Notes: a model not told the origin generated them from the letters alone. DNA of 23,216 nucleotides from Gammaproteobacteria bacterium (GCA_026398715.1 JAPLSI010000264.1:1-23216); one strand, 5' to 3'; counted from the stretch's first letter, positions 1-14,982 are shown. Numbers and translations: made by a program.

Positions 1-1573
1 TCGGCTTCTTGTCCGCGATGGCGTCGCGCACCTTGCGGTTGAAGCCCGCGATGTTGCGCACGCCGAGCGCCGCCATCAACTGGTAACGCCGCTCCATCTC
101 CGCCACGCACCAACGCAGCGAATTGGCGGCGTTCTTCATGTCGGTCACGACCGGCGCGAGCAGGTGCGGGATGCCCTGGTACACGGACAGCTCCAGCATC
201 TTCGGGTCCACCATCAGCATTCGCACGTCCTTGGCGCTGGCCTTGTACAGCAGGCTGAGCACCATGGCGTTGACGCCCACCGACTTGCCCGAACCGGTGG
301 TGCCGGCCACCAGCAGGTGCGGCATGCGCGCCAGGTCGGCCACGACCGGGCGGCCGCCAATGTCCTTGCCCAGCGCGATGGTGAGCGGACTGGTGGATTT
401 GTCGTATTCCTTCGACCGCAGCAGCTCGGACAGGTAGATCATCTCGCGTTGGCTGTTGGGGATTTCCAGGCCGACCACCGACTTGCCCGGAATCACGTCC
501 ACCACGCGCACCGATTTCACCGACAGGCCACGCGCAATGTCCTTGTCCAGCGATGAAATCTGGCTGCCCTTCACGCCGGGCGCGGGTTCCATCTCGAAGC
601 GGGTGATGACCGGGCCCGGATAGGCGCCAACCACATGCGCTTCGATCCGGAAGTCCTTGAGCTTGAACTCGATCTGTCGCGACAGGGTTTCCAGGGTTTC
701 CTCGGAATAGCCCTTGGGCTGCGGCTTCGGATCGTCGAGCAGCGACAGCGGCGGCAGCGAGTTGTCGCCTCCCACGTTGAACAGCGGAATCTGCTGCTCG
801 CGTTGCGCCCTTTCGCTCTTTTCGATGATGGCCTTGGCCGGTGCCTCGATCCTGACCGGCTCGCGCCTGGCGCGTTTTTCGGTGTCGATCTTCCTGACTT
901 CCTCGCGTTCCTCACGCAAGGTGCGCGTGCGCTGCCACTCAGCGGCTTCCTGTTTCTTCTGGGAGAAGCGGGCGATGCCAGCCAGCACCATGGCGCCGAT
1001 CCAGTCCATCACCGCGAACCAGCTCAGGCCCGTCGCCAGCGTCACCGACATCATGAACACGACGAACAGGAACAGGTTTCCGCCCATCGAACCGAACACG
1101 CTGTGCATGGACTGGCCCGTGGCCTGCCCGAGGATGCCGCCGGACTCGGCGGGAAGATTGGGTGCCGGGCCGCCGAGCAGGTGCAGCAGGCCGCAGGCGC
1201 TGACTAGGAAGCCCACGATGCCGATCAGGCGCAGCGCGGGACCGAAATCAACGCGACCGTCGCCGTCGGAATCGAGCCCGAACAGGGCGATGTGCGCGAT
1301 GCCGCCGAGGACGAAAGGCACGCTATAGGCCACGTACCCGAAGAACCAGAACGCGAGATCGGCCATGTAGGCGCCGACCAGCCCGCCGATGTTGTGCAGG
1401 CTGCCGGCGACGCTGCCGGTGCGCGACCAGCCGGGGTCGTTGGTGGAATAGCTGGCCAGGCTGGCCAGCAGGTAGATCAACAGGGGCGCGATCGCCACCA
1501 GCGCAAGTTCCCGCCAGAGTTTTTGCCGGCGATCGTCGCCGGCGCGCGCATTTTTTTCGGGAGTTCGGGCCAC
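1..1573 (-). CDS. ftsK: FtsK DNA translocase, N-terminal two thirds (cut by left edge)
   Basis: FtsK is a septum-anchored dsDNA pump that clears the chromosome terminus at division and activates XerCD recombination. About 524 codons are present on the minus strand; the rest of the motor and the gamma domain lie beyond the left edge. Four hydrophobic segments sit near the N-terminus (first one [17 protein letters not shown]). A short charged linker follows, and then the alpha/beta motor with Walker [11 protein letters not shown] and a Walker B region [11 protein letters not shown]. The linker is short compared with E. coli FtsK, as is usual in this lineage. The GTG at 1573 is chosen because it gives a charged cytoplasmic leader ([20 protein letters not shown]) directly before TM1. 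No ATG is available upstream in frame and the ribosome site is weak, so the exact start is uncertain. The gene is divergent from trxB. Confidence 0.93.
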   Translation of the reverse strand, partial: MARTPEKNARAGDDRRQKLWRELALVAIAPLLIYLLASLASYSTNDPGWSRTGSVAGSLHNIGGLVGAYMADLAFWFFGYVAYSVPFVLGGIAHIALFGLDSDGDGRVDFGPALRLIGIVGFLVSACGLLHLLGGPAPNLPAESGGILGQATGQSMHSVFGSMGGNLFLFVVFMMSVTLATGLSWFAVMDWIGAMVLAGIARFSQKKQEAAEWQRTRTLREEREEVRKIDTEKRARREPVRIEAPAKAIIEKSERAQREQQIPLFNVGGDNSLPPLSLLDDPKPQPKGYSEETLETLSRQIEFKLKDFRIEAHVVGAYPGPVITRFEMEPAPGVKGSQISSLDKDIARGLSVKSVRVVDVIPGKSVVGLEIPNSQREMIYLSELLRSKEYDKSTSPLTIALGKDIGGRPVVADLARMPHLLVAGTTGSGKSVGVNAMVLSLLYKASAKDVRMLMVDPKMLELSVYQGIPHLLAPVVTDMKNAANSLRWCVAEMERRYQLMAALGVRNIAGFNRKVRDAIADKKP

Positions 1574-1625
1574 CGTGCGAGTCGAGCCTTGTCTGGGGGG
1601 TCGGGACGAGCAATTGCTTCGCGCT

Positions 1626-1631
1626 GTTATA
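1626..1631 (-). promoter_or_regulatory. possible -10 element for ftsK
   Basis: TATAAC on the minus strand (5 of 6 matches to consensus) lies about 53 bases upstream of the proposed ftsK GTG, in the 198-base ftsK/trxB divergent region. I see no convincing -35 at 16-18 bases. The rest of 1574-1771 shows no clear trxB promoter or operator by eye. Confidence 0.3.
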
Positions 1632-1729
1632 CCGTAATCGCCCTTCCCTTCACATCCCGTTGCCGGGCGTAGCACAGGCTGGCGGAGTTTTCTCGCCTTG
1701 ATTTAGGTCCCTCCCAACCCCAAGCTTAG

Positions 1730-2725
<996 letters not shown>

Positions 2726-2749
2726 GGCCGCAAGGCCGCCGGGTCGCGC

Positions 2750-3892
2750 GTGTCCCTGCGCCTGTTCGATTCGATCAGTGAGCTGCCTGCGGCCGACTGG
2801 GACGCGTTGCACGACGGCGACAATCCCTTCGTCCGGCATGCCTTCCTCGACGGCCTGGAGCAACACGGCTGCCTGAAGGAACGCTGGGGATGGAAGCCAC
2901 GGCACGCCGCCTGGTATGAAGGCGAACGCCTGCGCGCTGCGGCGCCCGCCTATCTCAAGGGCAATTCACACGGCGAGTTCGTCTTCGACCAGGCCTGGGC
3001 GCATGCCTACGCCAGCCATGGCCTGGACTACTACCCGAAATGGCTGGTCGCGGTGCCCTACTCGCCCGTCACCGGTCCGCGCATCCTTTCGCGCGACGAT
3101 CATTCGCGGCGCGCGCTGGTCAATGCCATGCGCCGGCATGCCGACGAGCAGTCGCTGCCGTCGGTACATGTCAACTTCCTGCCCGAATCCGAGCTCGCCG
3201 CATTCGACGGGGAATGGCTGGCGCGTTGCGACGTGCAGTTCCACTGGACTAACGACGCGGGCTGGCCCGACTTCGACCAGTTCCTTGGCGCCTTCTCGAG
3301 CAAGAAGCGAAAGAACATCCGCGCCGAACGCGAACAAGTGCGGCGCAGCGGCATCAGCTTCCGCCAGGTCCACGGCGACGAGGCCAGCGATGAAGACCTG
3401 GCCGCGATGCACGCGTTCTATTGCATCACCCAGTCGGAAAAAGGCAACCAGCCCGCACTGACCCTCGACTTCCTGCGCCACCTCGCCCGGACGATGCCAC
3501 GCAGCCTGGTGCTGGTGCTTGCCATGCGCGGCGCCCGGACGATAGCCGGCGCGCTGCTGCTGCGTGGTGGCCAGACACTCTACGGCCGTTACTGGGGCGC
3601 GTTGGAAACGGTGCCTGGCCTGCATTTCGAGACCTGCTACTACCAGGGCATCGACTACTGCCTGCGCCAGGGACTGCGCGTGTTCGAACCCGGCGCGCAG
3701 GGCGAACACAAGATCGCGCGCGGCTTCCTTCCCGTGCTCACGCATAGTCGCCACCATCTGGCGCAACCGGCCTTCGCCGATGCCGTGCGCGAATGGTGCG
3801 AGCAGGAGCGCAGTTCCGTCTTGCGCTATCGTGACCAGGTCCTGGAGCACAGTCCTTTTCGTGAACCGCCTGCCGATCCTGCTCGATCCTGA
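2750..3892 (+). CDS. COG3146/DUF482 GNAT-fold (FemAB-like) protein
   Basis: The 380-residue protein belongs to the COG3146/DUF482 family, often labelled peptidoglycan biosynthesis/recognition protein and related to the GNAT/FemAB acyltransferase fold. Substrate and reaction are not established. Family hallmarks visible are a basic KKRKNIRAEREQ stretch near residue 190 and a C-terminal GAQGEHKIARGF block near residue 320. There is no signal peptide or membrane segment, so it should be cytoplasmic. It starts with GTG 24 bases after trxB, with only a weak ribosome site, and its 3' end overlaps aat by 32 bases. This suggests a trxB-COG3146-aat transcription unit. Family membership is confident; function is not. 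Confidence 0.88.
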   Translation: MSLRLFDSISELPAADWDALHDGDNPFVRHAFLDGLEQHGCLKERWGWKPRHAAWYEGERLRAAAPAYLKGNSHGEFVFDQAWAHAYASHGLDYYPKWLVAVPYSPVTGPRILSRDDHSRRALVNAMRRHADEQSLPSVHVNFLPESELAAFDGEWLARCDVQFHWTNDAGWPDFDQFLGAFSSKKRKNIRAEREQVRRSGISFRQVHGDEASDEDLAAMHAFYCITQSEKGNQPALTLDFLRHLARTMPRSLVLVLAMRGARTIAGALLLRGGQTLYGRYWGALETVPGLHFETCYYQGIDYCLRQGLRVFEPGAQGEHKIARGFLPVLTHSRHHLAQPAFADAVREWCEQERSSVLRYRDQVLEHSPFREPPADPARS

Positions 3893-4601
3893 TCCGCTTG
3901 CTCCTTTTCCGCCGGCAGGAAGGGCCCTGCGCGAACCAGACGGTTTACTCGCCTTGGGCGGCGACCTCAGCCCGCAGCGACTGCTGAACGCCTATCGGCA
4001 TGGAATCTTTCCCTGGTATTCAGTCGGCCAGCCGATCCTGTGGTGGAGCCCGGACCCGCGCATGGTCTTCGACGTTGCCAGCTTCCGGCTGCCCTCGCGA
4101 TTCGCGCGATCCTTGCGCAAGTCCCAGTGGACGGTGCGGGCGGACACACGCTTCGGGGATGTCATCCACGCCTGCGCCCACGCGCCGCGCCACGGCCAGG
4201 GCAATGGCACCTGGATCGTGCCGGAAATGCTCGAGGCATATCGCGAACTGCACCGACTCGGTCACGCCCACAGTGTGGAAGTGTTCGACGGAACGCGGCT
4301 GGTGGGTGGAATCTATGGTGTCGCGGTGGGCAGGATGTTTTGCGGTGAAAGCATGTTCAGCGCCGAGCCCGGCGGTTCAAAAGTCGCGCTCGCGGGCCTG
4401 ATGGGCCTGTTGAAAGGCTGGGGCTGGCCGCTGGTCGATGCGCAACTTGAGAACGCCCATCTGGTCAGCCTGGGGGGTCGCCTGATGCCCCGAAGCGAGT
4501 TCCTGAACGAGCTTGCGCTGCTGCAAGCCCAGGAAGGTCGCCCGGGGCCGTGGACGCTGGCGTTTGGTGATCGGCCTGCCAGCGGGTTCAGCACGGCCTG
4601 A
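3861..4601 (+). CDS. aat: leucyl/phenylalanyl-tRNA-protein transferase
   Basis: Aat moves Leu or Phe from aminoacyl-tRNA onto the N-terminal Arg or Lys of proteins, creating an N-degron read by ClpS-ClpAP. The 246-residue sequence carries the family signature from end to end: [21 protein letters not shown] near residue 20, GIFPWYS followed by [35 protein letters not shown], and the FCGESMFS block. The start is a GTG inside the end of the preceding gene (32-base overlap). It is the only good initiation codon ahead of the conserved ALREP block, but its ribosome site is poor, so translation may be coupled to the upstream gene. The partners clpA and clpS lie about 0.4-3 kb downstream on the opposite strand. 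Confidence 0.95.
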   Translation: MNRLPILLDPDPLAPFPPAGRALREPDGLLALGGDLSPQRLLNAYRHGIFPWYSVGQPILWWSPDPRMVFDVASFRLPSRFARSLRKSQWTVRADTRFGDVIHACAHAPRHGQGNGTWIVPEMLEAYRELHRLGHAHSVEVFDGTRLVGGIYGVAVGRMFCGESMFSAEPGGSKVALAGLMGLLKGWGWPLVDAQLENAHLVSLGGRLMPRSEFLNELALLQAQEGRPGPWTLAFGDRPASGFSTA

Positions 4602-4614
4602 CCGGTCCGGCTTT

Positions 4615-4643
4615 TTGCGAAAAAATCCCTTCTGTGGCATCAT
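4615..4643 (+). promoter_or_regulatory. predicted sigma70-type promoter of infA
   Basis: A -35 element TTGCGA (4615-4620, 4/6) is followed after 17 bases by a -10 element CATCAT (4638-4643, 4/6), preceded by an extended TGG. Transcription would start near 4650, giving a leader of about 32 bases that contains the 14-base palindrome. This is a match by eye only. Confidence 0.45.
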
Positions 4644-4653
4644 TCGCGACTTG

Positions 4654-4667
4654 TGTGGTCGACCACA
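4654..4667 (+). repeat. 14-base perfect palindrome in the infA leader
   Basis: TGTGGTC-GACCACA is a perfect palindrome ending 14 bases before the infA ATG. As DNA it could be an operator half-site pair. As RNA it would form a 5-bp hairpin with a UCGA loop just upstream of the ribosome site. No regulator can be assigned from the sequence. Confidence 0.6.
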
Positions 4668-4681
4668 TTCTGAAGCGAAGC

Positions 4682-4900
4682 ATGTCCAAAGACGATTCCA
4701 TTGAATTCGAAGGCACGATTCTCGAAACGCTGCCCAATACCGTGTTCCGGGTAAAACTCGAGAACGGCCACGTCGTCACCGCCCACATTTCCGGGCGCAT
4801 GCGCAAGAATTACATCCGCATCCTGACCGGTGACAAGGTCAAGATCGAGATGACTCCCTACGACCTCACCAAGGGTCGCATCACCTACCGCATGAAGTAA
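4682..4900 (+). CDS. infA: translation initiation factor IF-1
   Basis: The 72-residue protein is a single S1/OB-fold domain that binds the 30S A site during initiation. It is nearly identical to E. coli IF-1 over [18 protein letters not shown] and [17 protein letters not shown], with the usual [11 protein letters not shown]-terminus. ATG 4682 is the standard start; an in-frame ATG 48 bases upstream would add an unusual leader and is rejected. The gene has its own predicted promoter and ends at the bidirectional terminator shared with clpA. Confidence 0.98.
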   Translation: MSKDDSIEFEGTILETLPNTVFRVKLENGHVVTAHISGRMRKNYIRILTGDKVKIEMTPYDLTKGRITYRMK

Positions 4901-4920
4901 TTGCGAAAGGTCGGGAATGA

Positions 4921-4951
4921 AAAACGGCGGCCATTGGCCGCCGTTTTCTTT
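4921..4951. terminator. bidirectional intrinsic terminator between infA and clpA
   Basis: A perfect 12-bp stem (AAAACGGCGGCC / GGCCGCCGTTTT) with a 3-base ATT loop is followed by CTTTT on the plus strand. Its complement gives an equivalent T run on the minus strand. It lies between the stops of the convergent genes infA and clpA, so it can end transcription from both sides. Confidence 0.92.
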
Positions 4952-4967
4952 TCAGCTTCCGGCCGAA

Positions 4968-7247
<2,280 letters not shown>

Positions 7248-7330
7248 TTTGGTCTCCGGAATGTTTCCCACGATATGGGGACAGCTTCCCTGGATTTCCA
7301 GCCTGCGATCCGTCGCGCTACGGTTCCAGC

Positions 7331-7657
7331 CTAGGCCTTTTCCATGCTGCACAACAGGGGATGCTGGTGCATCCTTGAAAATTCGTTCACCTGGGTCACT
7401 TTCGATTCAGCCACTTCCCGCGTGTAGACGCCGCAAACGCCTTTCCCGCGGGTGTGCACGTGAAGCATGACCTGCGTCGCCTTTTCACGGTTCAACGCGA
7501 AGAAGACCTGCAACACCTCGACCACGAAGTCCATGGGCGTGAAGTCATCGTTCAACAGGACCACCTGGTACAGCGGGGGCCGCGTCGCCTCGGGTTTCGA
7601 GGTCGCAACCATGGCACCGTAATCGTGCTCGCGTTCTTGATCTGGGTTGTTTGCCAT
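7331..7657 (-). CDS. clpS: ClpS adaptor (bacterial N-recognin)
   Basis: ClpS binds N-terminal Leu, Phe, Trp or Tyr and hands the protein to ClpA. The 108-residue product has a flexible acidic N-terminal tail (about 25 residues) followed by the folded core. The binding-pocket motif [12 protein letters not shown] and the pocket histidine in HVHTRGKG are present, as is the C-terminal [10 protein letters not shown] typical of the family. ATG 7657 is chosen over an alternative 13 codons upstream because the tail then begins MANNPDQE like its homologs. The gene is divergent from nudJ and precedes clpA. A TATACT box lies only 6 bases before the ATG, but without a -35 match I do not call a promoter. 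Confidence 0.96.
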   Translation of the reverse strand: MANNPDQEREHDYGAMVATSKPEATRPPLYQVVLLNDDFTPMDFVVEVLQVFFALNREKATQVMLHVHTRGKGVCGVYTREVAESKVTQVNEFSRMHQHPLLCSMEKA

Positions 7658-7794
7658 GCCGCCAGTATAAATCGGGGTGGCCTGCCCCGGATGCAAGCCG
7701 GGTGACGGCCAGGCGCCGAAGATGGCGTCCGGCCGGCATGGACGAACAGGCGGGAAGCCACCAGAATGGAAGTTTACCGATAGGAATAAACGGC

Positions 7795-8274
7795 TTGAGC
7801 TACCGACGCGGCCAGTTCTGGCAACCCGATGTCACCGTGGCCACCGTGGTCGTGCGTGACGGCAAGCTGTTGATGGTGGAGGAGGACGTGCGCGGCCGAC
7901 GCGTGCTGAACCAGCCTGCCGGACACCTGGAGCCGGATGAATCGCTGTTCGACGCGGCGCTGCGCGAGACCCTGGAGGAAACCGGCTGGCACGTGCGCCT
8001 GACCGCGTTTGTCGGCGCCTACCAATGGAAGGCCCCTGACGAGTTGGCCGGTGGTTCCGGCCGCCATTACCTGCGCATGGCCTTCGCCGCGGAGCCGATC
8101 AGCCACGACGCGGCGCGCTCCCTGGATGAAGGCATCGTGCAGGCGCTCTGGCTGAGCCCGGAACAACTGCGCGAGCAGCACGCGCGCCATCGCAGCCCCC
8201 TGGTCTGGCGGGTGGTGGAAGACTTCCTTGGCGGCCGTCGCCACCCGCTCGACGCCCTGCACCAGATGCCATGA
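7795..8274 (+). CDS. nudJ: Nudix hydrolase NudJ-like (phosphatase)
   Basis: NudJ in E. coli removes phosphate from nucleoside di- and triphosphates and from thiamine-precursor pyrophosphates. The protein (about 159 residues) carries a Nudix box, [20 protein letters not shown], with the metal-binding REXXEE core. NQPAG precedes it and QWKAPD follows it, both typical of NudJ. The order nudJ-mnmA-hflD is the same as in E. coli, which supports the assignment. The start is uncertain. TTG 7795 places the protein start just before the conserved WQPDVTVA and has AGGA about 10 bases upstream. ATG 7738 would add 19 residues without a good ribosome site. The stop overlaps the mnmA start (ATGA). Confidence 0.88.
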   Translation: MSYRRGQFWQPDVTVATVVVRDGKLLMVEEDVRGRRVLNQPAGHLEPDESLFDAALRETLEETGWHVRLTAFVGAYQWKAPDELAGGSGRHYLRMAFAAEPISHDAARSLDEGIVQALWLSPEQLREQHARHRSPLVWRVVEDFLGGRRHPLDALHQMP

Positions 8275-9389
8275 GTCCGGCACGCATCATCGTCGGCATG
8301 TCCGGCGGCGTCGATTCCTCGGTCACCGCCTTCCTGCTGAAGGCCGCCGGCGAGGACATCGCCGGCTTGTTCATGCAGAACTGGGACGAGGACGAAGGTT
8401 CGGGCTGCCGCGCCGAGGACGACCGGCGCGACGCGCTGGCCGTCTGCGGGCGGCTGGGCATCCCCTTCCACGCGCGCAATTTCGCCGGGCAGTACTGGAG
8501 CGAAGTGTTCGAGCACTTCCTGGCCGAGTACCGGGCGGGACGCACGCCCAATCCCGACGTGCTGTGCAACCGGGAGATCAAGTTCAAGACCTTCCTGGAC
8601 GAGGCCCAGCGCCTGGGCGCGGAGAAGATCGCAACCGGGCATTACGCGCGGGTCGAACACCGCGACGGCGCCTGGAGGCTCCTGCGCGGCGTGGATCGCG
8701 ACAAGGACCAGAGCTATTTCCTGCACCAGCTCGGCCAACGCCAGCTGGCCGCCACCCTTTTCCCGATCGGCCACCTGCCCAAGGCGGAGGTCCGGCGAAT
8801 TGCGCTGGAAGCCGCCCTGCCCACCGCCAGGAAGAAGGATTCGACCGGAATCTGCTTCATCGGAGAACGGGATTTCCGCGAGTTCCTCGGGCAATACATC
8901 CCCGCGCGCCGCGGCGAGATCCGCAGCGTGGACGGAACCGTCGTGGGCGAACATGACGGCGTCTTCTTCTACACGCTGGGCCAGCGGGAAGGACTGCACA
9001 TCGGTGGCGTGAAGGGGCGCCCGGCGGCGCCGTGGTTCGTGGTCGGCAAGGACGTACCCGGAAACGTACTGGTGGTCGACCAGGGCAGCGACAGTGACTG
9101 GCTGCTTTCGACGGAACTCGAAAGTGAGGCCGCCCACTGGGTAGGCGCGCCTCCGGGACACGGCAGCTTCGAGTGTTCGGCCAAGACGCGCTATCGGCAG
9201 GACGACCAGCCGTGCCGCGTGGCCGTGCGCGAGGACGGCAGCCTGCAGGTCCGTTTCCAGTCCCCGCAACGCGCCGTCACGCCCGGACAGTCGCTGGTCC
9301 TCTACCAAGGCGATGAATGTCTTGGCGGAGCGGTCATACTTCGCACCGACGCTCGCTTCGAGCAACTACACAGAGAACAGGCGGCATGA
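8271..9389 (+). CDS. mnmA: tRNA 2-thiouridine(34) synthase MnmA
   Basis: MnmA adenylates and thiolates U34 of tRNA-Lys, -Glu and -Gln, using sulfur relayed from IscS/TusE. The 372-residue protein starts with the PP-loop [10 protein letters not shown] (9-18). It contains [12 protein letters not shown] with the first catalytic Cys at 99, and [13 protein letters not shown] with the second at 195. Length matches E. coli MnmA (368). It overlaps nudJ upstream and hflD downstream by 4 bases each (ATGA), which implies translational coupling in one operon. Confidence 0.97.
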   Translation: MSPARIIVGMSGGVDSSVTAFLLKAAGEDIAGLFMQNWDEDEGSGCRAEDDRRDALAVCGRLGIPFHARNFAGQYWSEVFEHFLAEYRAGRTPNPDVLCNREIKFKTFLDEAQRLGAEKIATGHYARVEHRDGAWRLLRGVDRDKDQSYFLHQLGQRQLAATLFPIGHLPKAEVRRIALEAALPTARKKDSTGICFIGERDFREFLGQYIPARRGEIRSVDGTVVGEHDGVFFYTLGQREGLHIGGVKGRPAAPWFVVGKDVPGNVLVVDQGSDSDWLLSTELESEAAHWVGAPPGHGSFECSAKTRYRQDDQPCRVAVREDGSLQVRFQSPQRAVTPGQSLVLYQGDECLGGAVILRTDARFEQLHREQAA

Positions 9390-9988
9390 AAGATCGCGTC
9401 CTCGCCCTCGCCGGCTTGCTGCAGTCAGTCCGGCTGGTCCAGCAAATGGCCAACAACGGCCACGCCGAGACCCGGCCGCTGGCCGCCTGCATCGGCAGCC
9501 TGTTCCGATTCGACGCCGAATCGACCGAAGACGTCTACGGCGGCGCTTCGGAACTGGCGCCTGGCCTCGAGCGGGTCATTGCCCAACTGGACGGAAGCGA
9601 TCGCGACACCGCGCAAACCCGCATCGCCATGAACGTCATGCACCTGGAGAGGAAGTTCATGGCCTCCCCGGCAACCGTGGAGGAGGTTCGCAAGGCCCTC
9701 GAGGAGATCGAACGACAGAGCCTGCACTGGGGTCCCACCCACCCGACGGTATTGGCCCGGCTGGGCGAGCTTTACGCGGAACGGATCAGCAATCTCGGGC
9801 CGCGCGTGCTGGTGCAGGGCAATCCCGTCTATCTCAGCCAGGCGACGGTGGTTGGCGAGGTGCGGGCCACCTTGCTGGCTGCGCTGCGCTCGGCTGTGCT
9901 CTGGCGCCAATGCGGTGGCAGTTATTGGGACTTGCTGTTGTCGCGACGCGCGATGGTGGAGACCGCTCGGGGCCTGCTTAAGGCATAA
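9386..9988 (+). CDS. hflD: HflD family protein (DUF489)
   Basis: HflD is a peripheral inner-membrane protein; in E. coli it binds phage lambda CII, but its cellular role is unclear. The 200-residue, mostly helical sequence has family features: [15 protein letters not shown] at the N-terminus, the central [13 protein letters not shown] block, and a C-terminal [16 protein letters not shown] region. It follows mnmA with an ATGA overlap. In E. coli and, as I recall, in xanthomonads, purB comes next; here acnA follows instead after 62 bases. Confidence 0.93.
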   Translation: MKDRVLALAGLLQSVRLVQQMANNGHAETRPLAACIGSLFRFDAESTEDVYGGASELAPGLERVIAQLDGSDRDTAQTRIAMNVMHLERKFMASPATVEEVRKALEEIERQSLHWGPTHPTVLARLGELYAERISNLGPRVLVQGNPVYLSQATVVGEVRATLLAALRSAVLWRQCGGSYWDLLLSRRAMVETARGLLKA

Positions 9989-9989
9989 T
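9984..9989 (+). promoter_or_regulatory. possible -10 element for acnA
   Basis: CATAAT (5/6) overlaps the last codons of hflD, about 62 bases before the acnA ATG. No good -35 is visible at the right distance. acnA has a clear ribosome site (GGAG, 5 bases before the ATG), so read-through from hflD is also possible. Confidence 0.25.
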
Positions 9990-10050
9990 AACGGCCTGCC
10001 GGCGTGCCTTTTCCGCCCGGCCTCCCCGCCACGATCTGCCTGGAGCACCA

Positions 10051-12792
<2,742 letters not shown>

Positions 12793-12795
12793 TCG

Positions 12796-13224
12796 CTACA
12801 GCTGCGGCTTCCATTTCGCCGAGATCAGCTTCCACTCGCCGTCGTCCAGGCGCCAACCCGTGTCCACGTCGTAGACCTGGACACGGCTTGGCAGCAGGCC
12901 TTCACCGCCACTCAGCGCCGCGGTGAAGGACACCGTGGCCCGCTGGTCGTAAAGCTTCACGTCCAGCGGGCCCAGTTGCACGCCGACCGATTTCGAGCGC
13001 ATGCCCATGAAGGTGACGTAACGGCGGAACGCCTGCCGGTCCATGCCTTCCGACCCGGCGAAGTCATCGGCGATCGGCTCGAACAAGGCATCGGTATCGT
13101 GCGCCTCGGCCGCCGTTTCCATGGCCGAAATCGTGTTCCGCAGCGCCTGTTCCGGCGGCTCTTTGCGGCAGGCCGACAGGACCAGCAACATCGCCCACGC
13201 GATCGCCATTGACGCGGCTTTCAC
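12796..13224 (-). CDS. predicted lipoprotein with NTF2/SnoaL-like domain, function unknown
   Basis: I cannot assign a function. The 142-residue product starts with a type II signal peptide: a short basic N-terminus, a hydrophobic AIAWAMLLVL core and the lipobox LSAC, giving a lipidated Cys at residue 19. The mature part has an alpha/beta pattern like NTF2/SnoaL proteins. It opens with a helix rich in Ala/Glu (ISAMETAAEAHD), has alternating strands (VQLGPLDVKLYDQRATVSF) and ends in WRLDDGEWKLISAKWKPQL. GTG 13224 gives the best signal peptide. ATG 13209 is an alternative, and an ORF start at 13302 would overlap fadD. The gene sits between acnA (convergent) and fadD (divergent) in the rpf region and may share an operator with fadD. 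Confidence 0.75.
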   Translation of the reverse strand: MKAASMAIAWAMLLVLSACRKEPPEQALRNTISAMETAAEAHDTDALFEPIADDFAGSEGMDRQAFRRYVTFMGMRSKSVGVQLGPLDVKLYDQRATVSFTAALSGGEGLLPSRVQVYDVDTGWRLDDGEWKLISAKWKPQL

Positions 13225-13240
13225 AGCCCGTACCCGCGGC

Positions 13241-13269
13241 TTGCCAGCATTTGGAGCCTGTGCTCCAAT
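13241..13269 (+). promoter_or_regulatory. predicted promoter of fadD/rpfB
   Basis: The -35 element TTGCCA (13241-13246, 5/6) is separated by 17 bases from the -10 element TCCAAT (13264-13269, 4/6), which has an extended TGC before it. The ATG is 26 bases beyond the -10, with AAGGGA as ribosome site. An inverted repeat overlaps the spacer and -10. Confidence 0.5.
13251..13268. promoter_or_regulatory. candidate operator: 7-4-7 inverted repeat
   Basis: TTGGAGC-CTGT-GCTCCAA is a perfect 7-bp inverted repeat with a 4-base spacer in the fadD/lipoprotein divergent region. It covers the spacer and -10 of the predicted fadD promoter, where a dimeric repressor would block transcription. It does not resemble the E. 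coli FadR or Pseudomonas PsrA sites as I remember them. The regulator is unknown. Confidence 0.5.
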
Positions 13270-13294
13270 CGGGTCGAACGAAGGGAATTTTTGC

Positions 13295-14977
13295 ATGAGC
13301 ATCGAACGACCCTGGCTGGCCAGCTACCCGGCATACGTGCCGGCACAGATCAATGTAGACGAATTCCCGTCCATCGTCTCGGTGCTCAACCAGGCTTGCG
13401 ACCGCTTCCGCGAGAACCCCGCATTCACCAACCTGGGCACCACGCTGACCTACGAGGACATCGACCGGCTCAGCGCACGGTTCGCCTGTTACCTGCTCAA
13501 TGACCTGAAATTGAAGAAGGGCGACCGCGTCGCCCTGATGATGCCCAACATCCTGCAATACCCGATCGCCATCTTCGGCGTGTTGCGCGCCGGCCTGACG
13601 GTGGTCAACACCAATCCCATGTACACGGGACGGGAACTCCGCCACCAGCTCAAGGACTCGGGCGCCAGCGCGATCGTCGTGCTGGAGATGTTTGCCCACA
13701 CCCTGGCCGAAGTCATTGACGACACGCCGATCAAGCAGGTAATCACCACCTGCATCGGCGACCTGTTGGCCTTCCCGAAGGGACAGGTCGTCAATTTCGT
13801 GCTTCGCCACGTCAAGAACGCGATTCCCGAATACAACCTGCCGGGCGCCATCACCTTCAAGCAGGCCCTTGCCCGCGGCGAGGATTCGACCCTGCCGGCA
13901 GTGGATATCCGCCACGACGACATTGCCTTCCTGCAATACACCGGCGGCACGACCGGTGTCGCGAAGGGCGCGATGCTCACGCATCGCAACCTGGTCGCGA
14001 ACATGCAGCAAAGTTCCGCGTGGATCAGCAAGGACTGCGTGCCGGGCAAGGAAATAATCATCACCGCCTTGCCGCTGTACCACATCTTTGCGCTTACCTC
14101 GAACTGCCTGGTGTTCATGAAGTTCGGCGGGCTCAACGTGCTGATCACCGATCCGCGCAACATGAAGGATTTCGTGAAGGTGCTCGCGACCAGCCGGTTC
14201 ACGGCGATCACCGGCGTCAATACCCTTTTCAACAGCCTGCTCAACACCCCCGGCTTCGCGGACGTCGATTTCTCGACCGTGCACCTGGCGCTGGGCGGTG
14301 GCATGGCCGTGCAGCGCGCGGTAGCCGAGCGGTGGAAGGCGGTAACGGGCGTCACGCTGGTCGAAGCTTATGGCCTGACCGAGACTTCGCCCGCATGCTG
14401 CATGAACCCGCTGGACCTGCCGGACTACAACGGCGCCATCGGCCTGCCCATTCCTTCCACCGACTGCTGCCTGAAGGACGAGGAAGGCAATATCGTGGCG
14501 CAAGGTGAAGTAGGCGAGCTTTGTGCCAAGGGCCCGCAAGTGATGGCCGGCTACTGGCAGCGTCCGGAGGAAACCGCCAAGGTCATCGACGCCGACGGTT
14601 GGCTGCATACCGGCGACATGGCGAAGATGGACGAACACGGTTTCTTCTACGTGGTCGACCGCAAGAAGGACATGATCCTGGTGTCGGGCTTCAACGTGTA
14701 TCCGAACGAGATCGAGGACGTGATCGCTATGATGCCCGGCGTACTCGAAGTCGCGGCGGTCGGCGTGCCCGACGAGAAGTCCGGCGAAGCCGTGAAGGTG
14801 GTGATCGTGCGCAAGGACCCCGCACTGACGGCCGAGCAGGTGAAGGCTTTCTGCCGCGACAACCTCACCGGCTACAAGTTGCCGAAGGTCATCGAGTTCA
14901 GGAGCGATTTGCCCAAGTCCAACGTCGGCAAGATCCTTCGGCGCGAGTTGCGGGAAGTTCCAAAAACCACGGTGTGA
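13295..14977 (+). CDS. fadD: long-chain fatty acyl-CoA ligase (RpfB)
   Basis: This enzyme activates fatty acids to acyl-CoA via acyl-AMP. In Xanthomonas the same gene, rpfB, channels free fatty acids and contributes to DSF signal turnover. The 560-residue protein has the ANL-superfamily order. The P-loop YTGGTTGVAKGAMLTH is at 215-230, YGLTET at 359-364, the WLHTGD motif at 436-441 and the FACS-type DRKKDMILVSGFNVYP at 455-470. The catalytic lysine is in KSNVGKILRR (K546). ATG 13295 has AAGGGA about 8 bases upstream; an upstream in-frame extension lacks homology and overlaps the lipoprotein gene. rpfF follows after 103 bases. Confidence 0.95.
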   Translation: MSIERPWLASYPAYVPAQINVDEFPSIVSVLNQACDRFRENPAFTNLGTTLTYEDIDRLSARFACYLLNDLKLKKGDRVALMMPNILQYPIAIFGVLRAGLTVVNTNPMYTGRELRHQLKDSGASAIVVLEMFAHTLAEVIDDTPIKQVITTCIGDLLAFPKGQVVNFVLRHVKNAIPEYNLPGAITFKQALARGEDSTLPAVDIRHDDIAFLQYTGGTTGVAKGAMLTHRNLVANMQQSSAWISKDCVPGKEIIITALPLYHIFALTSNCLVFMKFGGLNVLITDPRNMKDFVKVLATSRFTAITGVNTLFNSLLNTPGFADVDFSTVHLALGGGMAVQRAVAERWKAVTGVTLVEAYGLTETSPACCMNPLDLPDYNGAIGLPIPSTDCCLKDEEGNIVAQGEVGELCAKGPQVMAGYWQRPEETAKVIDADGWLHTGDMAKMDEHGFFYVVDRKKDMILVSGFNVYPNEIEDVIAMMPGVLEVAAVGVPDEKSGEAVKVVIVRKDPALTAEQVKAFCRDNLTGYKLPKVIEFRSDLPKSNVGKILRRELREVPKTTV

Positions 14978-14982
14978 AAGTG

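Noticed and set aside
1609..1618. Palindrome AGCAATTGCT in the ftsK/trxB intergenic region
   Set aside because: Ten bases is short enough to occur by chance and it matches no regulator site I know, including LexA.
7664..7672. TATACT/TATAAA box between clpS and nudJ as a leaderless clpS or nudJ promoter
   Set aside because: No -35 element fits at 16-18 bases on either strand, so only the AT-rich box itself is supported.
13064..14638. 524-codon ORF opposite fadD
   Set aside because: It lies antisense to the complete fadD and has no domain.
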